NCBI GenBank assembly: GCA_943368475.1
Contig: CALRLF020000011.1
Coordinates: 9,369-73,368, forward strand
Length of the DNA: 64,000 nucleotides
Origin: UBA1930 sp943368475
Lineage (GTDB): Bacteria; Bacteroidota; Bacteroidia; Chitinophagales; Chitinophagaceae
Reading direction: 5' to 3'
Below the pieces are notes generated by a model. That model searched no databases. It was given only the letters and a program-made list of their open reading frames with translations, and was not told the origin of the DNA. This document shows, in pieces, positions 34,083-43,583 of this stretch (position 1 is its first letter; every line of letters begins with the position of its first letter). A program made the position numbers and the translations under genes.

Positions 34083-36515
34083 ATGAAATTTTTTGTACCC
34101 TTAAAAGTCACACTATTATTGGCTGTAATACTATCTTTTAATAGTATTTTAGCTCAATCTTCCATAAATGGAGGCAGTATTACAACTGCATCAATTTGTG
34201 CAACTCGAACAAACCCTGCGTCTGACTTAAGCAACCTGTCTTCACCAACTGGAGGAACTGCACCTTACACGTATCAGTGGGAAGCTAAAATTGAGTATTC
34301 CAATTGGACAAATGTTATTAATGTAGGAAATGGATTAAATCTTAGTCCAGGTATATTATTGTACAACACTACTTACCGCAGAAAAGTAACAGATGCAGCA
34401 GGAGCTGTTGCATATTCAAACGATATTAAATTCTTTTTGGTAGACGAGTTAAATGCAGGTAATATTTCTTTAGATGGCTCTGCTTTTGTTTTGGTAAATC
34501 AACTTCCAAGCAGAATCAATACTTCTGATGCTGTATCTGGTACGGGTAATTATTCTTATTCATGGGAAGTTAGTACTGTTAGTGCTAATGGACCATGGAG
34601 TACTATCAGTGGTGAAAGTGGGCTTTCTTATCAGCCAAGTCCTTTCTCGGCTCCAGGTATTAAATATTTTAGAAAAAAAGCAACTGACCTAAATTGTAGT
34701 GGTGTTGTTGCTGCCTATACAGGTGTTGTTCAAATTGAAGCATTATTAACTCTGCCTTTTGAAAAAGGATATTGGACATATCGATATCCTTGTGTTTTTG
34801 CAGGTTCTACGCCAAGTTTATTGTCTGGTACAGTTGCAAGAGGTGGTACTGCACCATACACTTATCAGTGGGAGATGAGACTTGCAAATGAAACTGTGTG
34901 GAACGAAATCTCTGGAGCTACATCTGTGAGTTATCAACCGCCTGCAATTACGGCTTCTACCTATTATCGTAGAAAGTCTAGTGATGCTGCAGGGGCTACT
35001 GGATACAGTAATGAAGATGTGGTTGCTTATGTAGCCACAACAGCCAATGGCGGGCTAATTGCAGCAAATCAATCGTCGATAATTGCACCTAATGCACCTT
35101 TATTTGCAATTAGCAACGTAGTATCTGCTTCTAATTTTTATAATGGTTTTTACTATTGGCAAACTAGTGCCGATAATGGAGCTACTTGGGCAAGTATTTT
35201 AAACAGCAATTATTCAAACTTTTTTCCAAATACACCACCCACTAGTGCAACTTGTTATCGTAGAGCAATAAGAGAGGCATGTGCATCATCTGAAAGAGAT
35301 ACATGGTCAAATATTGTTTGCTTTAATCCAGCTCCTTTAGTAGATGGTAATATTAGTTATGGTTCAGGGAATAGTGGCTGTGTAACAGCAAGTACATTAT
35401 CTGGTACAATTACAGGTACGCCTGCTACAGGCGGTGCAACACCATATACATATAAATGGCAAAATTTTGATGGAACAGATTGGATTGATATTTTATCTTC
35501 AAACTCAGTAAGTTATACACCGGGCGTATTAAATCATGATTCTAAATTTAGAAGAGTGGTTACCGATGCAAATGGCACAAGCTTAACTAGCAATGAAGTT
35601 TCTATAACCATTAGTAGCAATACTCCTTTAAAAGGAGGTCTAATTGATGGACCAATTGTAACTTGTAGCAATACAGCCCCTGGTATTATTAATAATATAA
35701 TAGATGCTTGTGGTGGTGGTGGTGCGTTTACTTACACTTGGGAAGCTAGTGTTAATGGTGCTGGTTGGTCAACAGTTGTAGGTGCAAATCAACCAACATA
35801 CAATGCTACAAGTATTGGTAGTACTACTAAGTATAGAAGAAAGGTTGGAGATGGTTGTGGAAACGCAGTTTATAGTAACGAGGTTGAGGTATTTGTTTAT
35901 CCCACAATTGAAGCTGGTTCAATTACGCCTACTTCACAAACTGTTTGTACTAATCAATTACCAGAATCTCTTGGATTAACTCAAAACTGTCATTATACGA
36001 ATGGCAATGTAACTTATCAGTGGCAGCGTTCTGCAAGTGCAAATGGGTCTTGGACAAATGTTTATGGTGCAACTCAACCAGTTTTTCAACCTAAGGCATC
36101 TACTACAACTCTTTATTATAGGCTTGTTGTTAAATCTTCTGTATGTAATGCTGAAGCTATAACCAATGTTTCTGCTGTAATTTTAAATACTAATTGCTCA
36201 TCTGGTAGAACAATTCAAGGAGTTAGCACAAATGACAATCGTCTTTCTTCGAATTTATCAGGAAAGGGCACTTTGAAATTATATCCTAATCCAGTATCAA
36301 AAGGGCAAACAGTGTTTGTAACATTTGATGGTGATGGTGCAAATTGCAAAGCAAGTTTGCGTGGGACTGATGGTAGAGTGTATAATTGTACAGTTGAAGC
36401 TGCTTCAAAAGGTAGTTTACAAGTAAAAATGCCTGTAAACGTAGCTCAGGGAACATACTTAATACAATTAACCAATGGCCAAAAACAATGGGTTGAGCGT
36501 ATTGTAATATTTTAA
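34083..36515 (+). CDS. Repeat-rich surface protein with type IX sorting domain
   Basis: An 810-residue exported protein. Residues 1-24 are a signal peptide ending ILAQS. The body has about seven Ig-like or adhesin repeats of roughly 90-110 residues, each with a GGTAPYTYQWE-type opening, an xxWxxIxGAxxxSYxP middle, and a TYYRRKxxDAAGxxxYSNE close; several contain paired cysteines. The last 75 residues are a type A sorting domain (LKLYPNPVSKGQTVFV ... GTYLIQLTNGQKQWVERIVIF), so it should be secreted and anchored or released by the type IX system. Ligand unknown. A strong terminator follows. Confidence 0.9.
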   Translation: MKFFVPLKVTLLLAVILSFNSILAQSSINGGSITTASICATRTNPASDLSNLSSPTGGTAPYTYQWEAKIEYSNWTNVINVGNGLNLSPGILLYNTTYRRKVTDAAGAVAYSNDIKFFLVDELNAGNISLDGSAFVLVNQLPSRINTSDAVSGTGNYSYSWEVSTVSANGPWSTISGESGLSYQPSPFSAPGIKYFRKKATDLNCSGVVAAYTGVVQIEALLTLPFEKGYWTYRYPCVFAGSTPSLLSGTVARGGTAPYTYQWEMRLANETVWNEISGATSVSYQPPAITASTYYRRKSSDAAGATGYSNEDVVAYVATTANGGLIAANQSSIIAPNAPLFAISNVVSASNFYNGFYYWQTSADNGATWASILNSNYSNFFPNTPPTSATCYRRAIREACASSERDTWSNIVCFNPAPLVDGNISYGSGNSGCVTASTLSGTITGTPATGGATPYTYKWQNFDGTDWIDILSSNSVSYTPGVLNHDSKFRRVVTDANGTSLTSNEVSITISSNTPLKGGLIDGPIVTCSNTAPGIINNIIDACGGGGAFTYTWEASVNGAGWSTVVGANQPTYNATSIGSTTKYRRKVGDGCGNAVYSNEVEVFVYPTIEAGSITPTSQTVCTNQLPESLGLTQNCHYTNGNVTYQWQRSASANGSWTNVYGATQPVFQPKASTTTLYYRLVVKSSVCNAEAITNVSAVILNTNCSSGRTIQGVSTNDNRLSSNLSGKGTLKLYPNPVSKGQTVFVTFDGDGANCKASLRGTDGRVYNCTVEAASKGSLQVKMPVNVAQGTYLIQLTNGQKQWVERIVIF

Positions 36516-36541
36516 AAATAGAAAATCATAAATACCTATAA

Positions 36542-36571
36542 AATCCCCGCAATTTAGCGGGGATTTTTTTA
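36542..36571 (+). terminator. Intrinsic terminator of the sorted surface protein gene
   Basis: Perfect 9-bp stem AATCCCCGC/GCGGGGATT followed by seven or more T. Confidence 0.85.
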
Positions 36572-36629
36572 TACATGTGTGGATAAAACTATACTGTAAC
36601 GGCTTCTTTATAAGTTATTTTTGAAAATA

Positions 36630-36655
36630 CTCATAACCCCCCATTAGGGGATGAG
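36630..36655 (+). other. Hairpin directly before the gene at 36662
   Basis: CTCAT-aa-CCCC, a short loop, GGGG-ATGAG; ends 6 bases before the ATG. It could hide the start codon region or be a decayed CCCC/GGGG repeat. Confidence 0.4.
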
Positions 36656-36661
36656 ATTGGA

Positions 36662-36937
36662 ATGAAGTACACAGCGACAACATTAAAAAAATTAGAAGAT
36701 ATACTGGGAGAAAGCGATTTTACACTTCGATACGAACGTGGGACTTTTCAAAGTGGCTGGTGTTTATTGGAAGCAAAAAAAATAGTTGTTTTAAACAGGT
36801 TCTTACATACCGAAGGGCGTATCAATACTTTATTGGAGTTGATTCCTCAATTAAATATTAGTTTCGATAAGTTGACCCATGAGAGCCAAAAATTGTATGA
36901 GCAAATTTTGTCCAATTCTCCTGTTATAACAGCTTAG
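36662..36937 (+). CDS. Small conserved-type hypothetical protein
   Basis: A 91-residue soluble protein of unknown function, beginning MKYTATTLKKLEDIL with a basic and aromatic middle (FTLRYERGTFQSGWCLLEAKKIVVLNRFL) and an acidic helical end. There is no membrane segment. It lies 48 bases before the PhnP-like hydrolase in the same direction, suggesting one transcript. The mixed composition and good start support coding. I cannot place it in a named family. Confidence 0.72.
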   Translation: MKYTATTLKKLEDILGESDFTLRYERGTFQSGWCLLEAKKIVVLNRFLHTEGRINTLLELIPQLNISFDKLTHESQKLYEQILSNSPVITA

Positions 36938-36985
36938 CTATTTAACATTAATTACTTACATTTTCCTTTTTACCTGTAGCTTTGA

Positions 36986-37765
36986 ATGGTGAGTAATCAA
37001 CCTCTTAAAATTACATTTCTTGGTACAGGAACCAGTAGTGGAGTGCCCATGATTGCCTGTAATTGTAATGTTTGTACATCTACTAATTCTCGAGATAGCA
37101 GATTGCGTAGTAGTGTTTTAATACAATCGGAAACTACTACTTTAGTTATAGATACTACACCCGATTTTAGATACCAAATGTTACGTTCACATACAACACA
37201 TATTGATGCCATTTTATTTACACACCCACATAAAGATCACATTGCTGGATTAGATGATATCAGAGCTTTCAACTATTTTAGTAATAAGCCAATGCAATTG
37301 TATGCCAACTCTTTAACTGAAGAAGCATTGAGAAGAGATTTTTATTATGCTTTTGCCGAAAAGAAATATCCGGGTGTTCCAAATATGGAAATCAATACAA
37401 TCGATAAATCGGCTTTCTGTATTGGTGATATAAATATTCAACCAATTTTAGTTTGGCATTTAAAAATGCCTGTTCTGGCTTATCGATTAAATAATTTTAC
37501 TTATATTACAGACGCAAATAAAATTGATGCAACTGAACTTGAAAAAATCAAAGGCTCTGAAATTATTGTATTGAATGCATTGCGTAAAGAAAAGCATATT
37601 TCACACTTTAATTTAGAAGAAGCCATTGAAGTTGTTCAAGACCTTAACCCCACTAAGGCTTATTTCACACACATCAGCCATCAATTAGGTTTGCACGAAG
37701 AAGTTAGTAAGCAATTGCCTAAAGGTATTTATTTGGCTTACGATAGTCTTCAAATTACCGTTTAG
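36986..37765 (+). CDS. Metallo-beta-lactamase fold hydrolase, PhnP-like
   Basis: A 259-residue metal-dependent phosphodiesterase-type protein. It opens with FLGTGTSSGVPMIACNCNVC (about 10-29; cysteines as in PhnP-like zinc sites), has the metal motif THPHKDHIAGLDD (about 79-91), later WHLKMPVLAYRL and ITDANKID, and the last His in THISHQLGLH. PhnP proteins cleave cyclic phosphate esters; the true substrate here is unknown and a tRNase Z-like or other role is possible. It is not near phosphonate genes. Confidence 0.85.
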   Translation: MVSNQPLKITFLGTGTSSGVPMIACNCNVCTSTNSRDSRLRSSVLIQSETTTLVIDTTPDFRYQMLRSHTTHIDAILFTHPHKDHIAGLDDIRAFNYFSNKPMQLYANSLTEEALRRDFYYAFAEKKYPGVPNMEINTIDKSAFCIGDINIQPILVWHLKMPVLAYRLNNFTYITDANKIDATELEKIKGSEIIVLNALRKEKHISHFNLEEAIEVVQDLNPTKAYFTHISHQLGLHEEVSKQLPKGIYLAYDSLQITV

Positions 37766-37812
37766 ACCCCCCACTTTTCCAGTTGCGACATTATTAACCA
37801 TAAATAAGCGTA

Positions 37813-38751
37813 ATGAAAAAAGTAATTAAACAGTACTTCACTTTTTCAAAAAGGGATGCCATAGCAGCAATTATTATTGTATTGCTGTTTAGCTCATTTA
37901 TTGTGCTTCCTCAGTTTTTCTCTTACAAAAAGGAGAAGAAAGTTGCTGACCAAGTTGTTGTAAGTCAAATCGCTGCATTACAGAAACAAAAAGAAGACAA
38001 GGGCTATTATAAAAAAAATAATAGCAATGATAATAATTGGGAGCAAACCTCTTTCAATTCATCAAATACGAATATAGTAGTTGGCTCATTATTTCAGTTC
38101 GATCCAAATACATTAGATGCAAATGGTTGGCAAAAACTAGGCTTAAGAGATAAAACTATTAATACCATATTAAACTATCGTAGTAAAGGTGGAAAGTTTA
38201 AACAACCAGAAGATTTGCGTAAAATTTGGGGACTTAGAAAAGAAGAAGCAGATAGAATTATTCCTTTTGCAAAAATAGAAAATAGTGCAGTCCCGTCAGG
38301 GTATAAAACTTATGCTCAAAATGGAATTTCACAAAACCAAAAACCAGTTTTATTTGATGCAAATACGGTTACGCCAGAACAGTTGAGGTTGATACCCAAT
38401 ATTGGCAATTCGTTACCATATAAAATTGTGAGTTTCAGAGAAAAGCTAGGTGGTTTTTTAAATATGCTTCAAGTAAAAGAAACTTATGGAATGACCGATT
38501 CTGTTTTTAACTCACTACTTCCCTATTTGCATGTATTGCCAACAGAGATTAGAAAATTAAATATTAATACAGCTTCGGAATATGAGTTGAATGCCCATCC
38601 TTATATCGACAAAACATTGGCAAAAGCTATTACTATTTACCGTAATCAACATGGTGGCTACAAATCAGTTAATGATATTCGAAAAATTGTATTTATTACG
38701 GAAGATGTTTATAATAAAATTGCTCCATACCTAACAGTATTGCCTGAGTAA
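37813..38751 (+). CDS. Membrane-anchored helix-hairpin-helix protein (ComEA-like)
   Basis: A 312-residue protein. One membrane segment (about 16-36, IAAIIIVLLFSSFIVLPQF) is followed by a low-complexity linker and three HhH modules: LRDKTINTILNYRSKGGKFKQPEDL, IPNIGNSLPYKIVSFREKLGGF and YIDKTLAKAITIYRNQHGGYKSV. This arrangement recalls ComEA, which binds DNA in the periplasm during uptake, but Bacteroidota members are not characterised. No com genes lie beside it. Confidence 0.85.
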   Translation: MKKVIKQYFTFSKRDAIAAIIIVLLFSSFIVLPQFFSYKKEKKVADQVVVSQIAALQKQKEDKGYYKKNNSNDNNWEQTSFNSSNTNIVVGSLFQFDPNTLDANGWQKLGLRDKTINTILNYRSKGGKFKQPEDLRKIWGLRKEEADRIIPFAKIENSAVPSGYKTYAQNGISQNQKPVLFDANTVTPEQLRLIPNIGNSLPYKIVSFREKLGGFLNMLQVKETYGMTDSVFNSLLPYLHVLPTEIRKLNINTASEYELNAHPYIDKTLAKAITIYRNQHGGYKSVNDIRKIVFITEDVYNKIAPYLTVLPE

Positions 38752-38759
38752 AAGAAACA

Positions 38760-38790
38760 TTTGGTGTGAAAGAAATTTCTCCTACATTTG
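38760..38790 (+). promoter_or_regulatory. Promoter of the acyl-CoA dehydrogenase gene
   Basis: TTTG (38760-38763), 19 bases, TACATTTG (38783-38790): a very good match to the Bacteroidota consensus. Confidence 0.7.
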
Positions 38791-38815
38791 CTATACTAAC
38801 AAATGTTAGCATAGC
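38790..38815 (+). promoter_or_regulatory. Palindromic operator candidate at the acyl-CoA dehydrogenase transcription start
   Basis: Arms GCTATACTAACA and TGTTAGCATAGC (11 of 12 pairs) with a 2-base centre directly follow the -7 element. Size and position suit a TetR-type repressor. Confidence 0.55.
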
Positions 38816-38840
38816 CTTTAACGATTGCATTTATAATATA

Positions 38841-38860
38841 GTCCTGCAGCAATGCAGGAC
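38841..38860 (+). repeat. Small hairpin GTCCTGCAGCAATGCAGGAC
   Basis: An 8-bp stem in the acyl-CoA dehydrogenase leader. The TCCTGC/GCAGGA stem also occurs in the repeats at 24116 and 25624. Confidence 0.5.
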
Positions 38861-38880
38861 TTATCTATTCAACAACGATT

Positions 38881-40020
38881 ATGAACTTTACATCATCCGA
38901 ATTAACGCAACAAGTTGCAAAAACTGCTAAAGATTTTGCTATACAATATATAAAGCCACATGTAATGGAGTGGGATGAAACCCAAGAATTTCCTGTACAT
39001 ATTTTTAAAGAATTGGGAAAGTTGGGTATGATGGGCGTTTTAGTACCACACGAATATGGTGGTGCTGGATTAAGCTATTTTGAATACAATGCTATTATTC
39101 AGGAAATAGCCAAAGTGTGTGGCTCAATTGGGTTAAGCGTAGCAGCTCATAATTCATTATGCACCAACCATATTTTAACTTTTGGTAACGAGGAGCAAAA
39201 GCAGAAATATTTGCCTAAACTAGCTACTGCAGAGCATATTGGGGCTTGGGGCTTAACTGAACCAAACACTGGTAGCGATGCTGGTAATATGAAAACAACA
39301 GCTGTAAAAGATGGTAACAATTGGATATTAAATGGAACCAAAAGTTGGATAACCCATGGTAAAAGTGGAGATATTGCTGTTGTTATTTGTAGGACAGGCG
39401 AACCAAGAACAAGTGGCAATTCAACTGCTTTTATTGTAGAAAGAGGCACAAAAGGATTTAGTGCTGGAAAGAAAGAAAATAAATTAGGTATGAGAGCCAG
39501 TGAAACTGCTGAAATGATATTTGATAACTGTATCATTAGCGATACCCAACGTTTGGGTGAAGTGGGAGATGGTTTCCGTCAGGCATTAAAAATATTAGAT
39601 GGTGGACGTATATCTATTGCAGCATTATCTATTGGTATTGCAAAAGGTGCTTACGAAGCGGCATTGCAATATTCGAAAGAGCGTTATCAGTTCGATCAAC
39701 CAATTTGTAACTTCCAAGGTATAAGTTTTAAGTTGGCCGATATGGCTACCGAAATAATGGCCAGTGATTTACTGGTTTGGCAAAGTTGTGACTTAAAGGA
39801 AAGAGGAGAGAAGTTAACTAAAAATGGTGCTATGGCAAAATACTATAGCAGTGAAATTGCAGTAAAAGTTGCCAACGATGCTGTACAAATTTTTGGAGGA
39901 TATGGCTATACCAAAGATTTTCCGGTAGAAAAATATTATAGAGATGCCAAGCTTTGTACCATTGGCGAAGGTACTTCAGAAATTCAAAAATTGGTTATTG
40001 CTAGGGAAGTTTTACAATAA
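38881..40020 (+). CDS. Acyl-CoA dehydrogenase
   Basis: An FAD enzyme for the first step of fatty-acid or branched-chain acyl-CoA oxidation. The 379-residue protein has the FAD/substrate motif GAWGLTEPNTGSDAGNMKTTA (about 120-140), WITHGKSGDI, GMRASETAEMIFDN, and the C-terminal QIFGGYGYTKDFPVEKYYRDAK and GEGTSEIQKLVIARE, with the Glu of the family. Length is standard for short-chain members. The chain length used is unclear. A palindrome at its promoter suggests repression relieved by an acyl-CoA. Confidence 0.94.
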   Translation: MNFTSSELTQQVAKTAKDFAIQYIKPHVMEWDETQEFPVHIFKELGKLGMMGVLVPHEYGGAGLSYFEYNAIIQEIAKVCGSIGLSVAAHNSLCTNHILTFGNEEQKQKYLPKLATAEHIGAWGLTEPNTGSDAGNMKTTAVKDGNNWILNGTKSWITHGKSGDIAVVICRTGEPRTSGNSTAFIVERGTKGFSAGKKENKLGMRASETAEMIFDNCIISDTQRLGEVGDGFRQALKILDGGRISIAALSIGIAKGAYEAALQYSKERYQFDQPICNFQGISFKLADMATEIMASDLLVWQSCDLKERGEKLTKNGAMAKYYSSEIAVKVANDAVQIFGGYGYTKDFPVEKYYRDAKLCTIGEGTSEIQKLVIAREVLQ

Positions 40021-40078
40021 GAGTGCAGCATATTGTTTTTTTAACTTTGATAAACGGATTTTTTATTTACTTTTATAA

Positions 40079-42013
40079 GTGTATATCTTAATTCGATTAC
40101 CATTGATAAAACCTTTTTTAATAAGTCTAGTACTATCTTTTGTATTTGCGTTTTCATTTGCTCAAAAAACTATTGGCGATAATCAAAGTCAATTTAGAAT
40201 AGTTGATTCTTTAAATGAATTAGCATTCACAACCAAAAAAAATGATATTGTATCGGCACTTACTTATTTACTGAAAACACAACAAGTTGCCAACCAAGTA
40301 AATTATACCAAAGGATATGCTGTATCACTTTTATACGAAGCTGGCATTTATCAACAAAGTGGCTTTAGCAATAAGGCGTTGGTTATTTATCAAAAGTCAC
40401 TAGAAATTTTCAAACAAAATAACGACAGTTTTAATGTTGCAAGATGCAATTTGCAAATTGCAAATGCATTACTCGATAATAAAAAAATTGCAGAGGCAGA
40501 AGCTCTATATAATCAATCTCTAAAAACGTTTCAGCAATTAAAAATTCTCAAACAAATTGCTAATGTAATGAATAACCTAGCCCAGTTAGAGCTTACAAAA
40601 AAGAACTACGAGCTAGCAATTCAGTATTCTAATACTAGCTTAGCGATTAGCAAATCATCTAAACATAGATATGGCGAAAAGAAGGCATTACAAAATATAG
40701 GTAATGTTTATTTAGAGAAGTTGAATTTTGTACAAGCACAGCATTTTTTTGTGCAAGCAAAACAAATCGATGAAGTAGAAAAAGATTATTATGGCTTATC
40801 TTATTCCTATGCTCAATTGGCAGTTATTTCTTTTAAACAAAACGAAATAAATAAAAGCTTAAACCATGCATTGCAAGGTTTTAGTGCTGCTCGATTAGCC
40901 AATGCTAATAATCTTATAGAAACCAATATCAACAATATCTTAGCCATACATAAAAAGAAGGGGAATTTAACTGAAATTAATCGTTGGCAAGACTCATTAA
41001 TTAGCATATCGAAAGATCAAAATAAACAGGATAAGCAATATGCAATTAATTTTTTGGATTTAATTAAAGAACAAGAACTGCAAACAATAGAGGCTCAGCA
41101 TAGTGCTTTGGATGCAGAGAAACAGGCTAATATTAGGCTGTTAATCATTGTATTTGGAGCAATTTTTTTAGTCATCTCAATTGTTTTTGCAATAATTACC
41201 TACACCAATTTTAAGAAACAAAAATTATTAACTACTGAACTTGAACAGAAAAATACAATAATTGAAGGAAATAATATTGCACTAGATAAATTTAATAAAA
41301 CAATTTCTGAGCATAACAACCAGTTAGATGCACAGAATAAAATGAAAGATAAATTACTTTCTATTATATCACACGACTTACGTCATCCTCTTATAAATAC
41401 AAGAGGTATTATTGAACTTATAAATCATGGATTGGTTTCTAATGCGGAAATTTCAGAATTGATGAAGCAATTAGAAGATCAATACATTAAGAGTATTGCA
41501 TTGTTAGATAATTTATTATTTTGGTTGCGTGGACAAATGCAAGGAATAGAAATTGAAAAAAACAAAATAGATGTTAAAGTATTAATTACTGAATTGATGG
41601 CTGAGCAGGAATTAAATTATATCAATAAAAAGATTGCGATGCATCTTTTGATCAAAGATTCTGTAATTATTAATGCCGATAAAGAAATGCTGAAAATTGT
41701 GTTTAGAAACTTAATAAGTAATGCAATTAAGTTTACCCCTTCGGGTGGTTTAATTTCTATTACTTACAATAATCGAAAATCATTTCATTGTATTGCTATA
41801 AGAGATTCCGGTATTGGAATTAGTAAGCAAGAAATTGAAAAAATTAGTGCACAAAACTATTATTCAACCTCTGGCACAATGCAAGAAAAAGGAACAGGTT
41901 TTGGTATAATGTTGTGTAAGGATTTAATTGCTCAACATAGTGGAAATTTAATTATAGAAAGTGAACCGAATAAAGGAAGCACATTTACAATACAACTTCC
42001 GATAGAAGATTAG
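40079..42013 (+). CDS. TPR-containing sensor histidine kinase
   Basis: A 644-residue membrane sensor kinase starting at GTG 40079. Residues 1-29 are a signal peptide; about 40-330 are tetratricopeptide repeats lying in the periplasm; one membrane segment at about 355-377 (LLIIVFGAIFLVISIVFAIITY); a coiled linker; then the kinase core: H-box SIISHDLRHPL, N-box NLISNAIKFTP, DSGIGIS, and GTGFGIML. No response regulator is adjacent, so it is an orphan. The signal is unknown; TPR sensors of this kind are common in Bacteroidota. Its stop overlaps the convergent gene at 42010. Confidence 0.92.
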   Translation: MYILIRLPLIKPFLISLVLSFVFAFSFAQKTIGDNQSQFRIVDSLNELAFTTKKNDIVSALTYLLKTQQVANQVNYTKGYAVSLLYEAGIYQQSGFSNKALVIYQKSLEIFKQNNDSFNVARCNLQIANALLDNKKIAEAEALYNQSLKTFQQLKILKQIANVMNNLAQLELTKKNYELAIQYSNTSLAISKSSKHRYGEKKALQNIGNVYLEKLNFVQAQHFFVQAKQIDEVEKDYYGLSYSYAQLAVISFKQNEINKSLNHALQGFSAARLANANNLIETNINNILAIHKKKGNLTEINRWQDSLISISKDQNKQDKQYAINFLDLIKEQELQTIEAQHSALDAEKQANIRLLIIVFGAIFLVISIVFAIITYTNFKKQKLLTTELEQKNTIIEGNNIALDKFNKTISEHNNQLDAQNKMKDKLLSIISHDLRHPLINTRGIIELINHGLVSNAEISELMKQLEDQYIKSIALLDNLLFWLRGQMQGIEIEKNKIDVKVLITELMAEQELNYINKKIAMHLLIKDSVIINADKEMLKIVFRNLISNAIKFTPSGGLISITYNNRKSFHCIAIRDSGIGISKQEIEKISAQNYYSTSGTMQEKGTGFGIMLCKDLIAQHSGNLIIESEPNKGSTFTIQLPIED

Positions 42014-43473
42014 TTATTAATTACTGTTGGTATCAACCTTCCACCTTCATTGGCAAATCGTTCTCCACTTTCGTGGTATTCGGCATCTTGATTTACATTC
42101 CAAACGTCGTATATTTTTTTGCCTGCAATAATATTTTTTGCTGCCAACATTGCTGTCATCATACTATGGTCTTGATTGTTGTATTTATGCATGCCATTTC
42201 TGCCAATTAAATACAATCCATCATAAGTTTCTAAAGCCCCTCTTATTGTGTTCACATGTTCTTTATAAAACTGATCGTACACAGGATAAGCTTTGGGTTG
42301 CCTTACCACATACCCATCTGAAACCAGCTTTGCGTCAATTAGCCCAATTTGCTGCATTTCTTTTTTTGCCAAATCAATTAAAGCAGCATCAGTACTTTCC
42401 CACATACCATCTCCTTCAAAACAAAAATATTCAAGTCCGTAACAAGCCATGCCTGCATCTGGCACCATAAAGGGGCTCCAGCTTTTAAAGTTTTGAATGC
42501 GTCCAACTTTAACCGATGGGTCATGTATATAAATCCAGTTATCGTTAAAAGAATCTTTATCTTTTGTAATTAATACAACGGTTAAAAAATCTCTATAATG
42601 TAAATTATTGGCAGCAACAATAGCTTTATTGGGTAATGCAGGAAGAATATTGGGCACCAATTGTTTCATTGGAGCCGATGACAATACATAATCAAAACCA
42701 GTAACAGCAGCAGTGTTATTCAGTAAAACATCCCATTGATTATTTTTAAATTCCAATCCTTTTACATCACTGTTCATATGTATGGTTACACCCATTTGTA
42801 CACATTTGTCTCTGCAGGTTTCCCACATTTGCCCAGGACCTTTTGCAGGATACCTGAAAGAATCAATTAAAGTTTTTATAACTGCATCTTTATTAGTGTT
42901 TTTAGGCTTAAATAAAGCATTTTTTATTGCACTACTTAACGATAAACCTTTGATGCGTTGTGCAGCCCAATCAGCCGAAATTTCTTTGCAACTAATGCCC
43001 CAAACTTTCTCAGTATAGGTTTTGAAGAAAATATTAAATAACCTTTTTCCAAACTGATTGCTAACCCAATCTTCAAAATTTATAGGATTTTTTACAGGAT
43101 TAATTTTAGCCTGTACATAGCTAAACATGCACAAAGTACTTTCTACAATACCCAGTTTTTGTAAAGCTTCAAATGCAGCCAGAGGATATGAAAAAAAATG
43201 TTGATTATAATAAATTCGGCTGCTTCTTGGGCGTTCGAGCAGTGAATCACCCAATATTTCTGTCCAAAAATCTTCTACTTCCTGACTCTTACTAAAAAAA
43301 CGATGCCCACCAATATCAAAATGAAAACCTTTGTAATTTTCAGTTCTCGAAATACCACCAACATAAGTAGCATCTTTCTCAAAAATAGTGGTTGCAATAC
43401 CGGCTTTACCCAATAAATAAGCAGCTGTTAAACCAGCAGGGCCAGCACCAATAATAGCAACTCGTTTTGTCAT
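42010..43473 (-). CDS. NAD(P)/FAD-dependent oxidoreductase, UDP-galactopyranose mutase/amine oxidase superfamily
   Basis: A 487-residue flavoprotein with the dinucleotide motif AIIGAGPAGLTAAYLLGKAG (6-25), EKDATYVGGISRTENYKGFHFDIGGHRFF (33-61), and a C-terminal FAD block YDGLYLIGRNGMHKYNNQDHSMMTAMLAA. The FDIGGHRFFSKSQEVEDFW stretch is seen in proteins annotated near polysaccharide synthesis and related to UDP-galactopyranose mutase, but the substrate is not known. Protoporphyrinogen oxidase is a less likely alternative. Confidence 0.75.
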   Translation of the reverse strand: MTKRVAIIGAGPAGLTAAYLLGKAGIATTIFEKDATYVGGISRTENYKGFHFDIGGHRFFSKSQEVEDFWTEILGDSLLERPRSSRIYYNQHFFSYPLAAFEALQKLGIVESTLCMFSYVQAKINPVKNPINFEDWVSNQFGKRLFNIFFKTYTEKVWGISCKEISADWAAQRIKGLSLSSAIKNALFKPKNTNKDAVIKTLIDSFRYPAKGPGQMWETCRDKCVQMGVTIHMNSDVKGLEFKNNQWDVLLNNTAAVTGFDYVLSSAPMKQLVPNILPALPNKAIVAANNLHYRDFLTVVLITKDKDSFNDNWIYIHDPSVKVGRIQNFKSWSPFMVPDAGMACYGLEYFCFEGDGMWESTDAALIDLAKKEMQQIGLIDAKLVSDGYVVRQPKAYPVYDQFYKEHVNTIRGALETYDGLYLIGRNGMHKYNNQDHSMMTAMLAAKNIIAGKKIYDVWNVNQDAEYHESGERFANEGGRLIPTVINN

Positions 43474-43583
43474 TAATTCATTTATGTTGAGCTGTGAAAA
43501 TATTACTTCGGCATCAATTAAAGAAAAAGAAAATAATAGGGTACATAAATGAAATATTTATTTTCGTTCACTAATAGCACATC

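Noticed and set aside
39147..39536. 129-codon minus-strand frame opposite the acyl-CoA dehydrogenase
   Set aside because: Antisense to a well-conserved enzyme, no independent support.
42010..43473. Protoporphyrinogen oxidase (heme pathway) for the flavoprotein
   Set aside because: The FDIGGHRFF motif and C-terminus fit the UDP-galactopyranose-mutase-like group better, and it is far from the hem genes.
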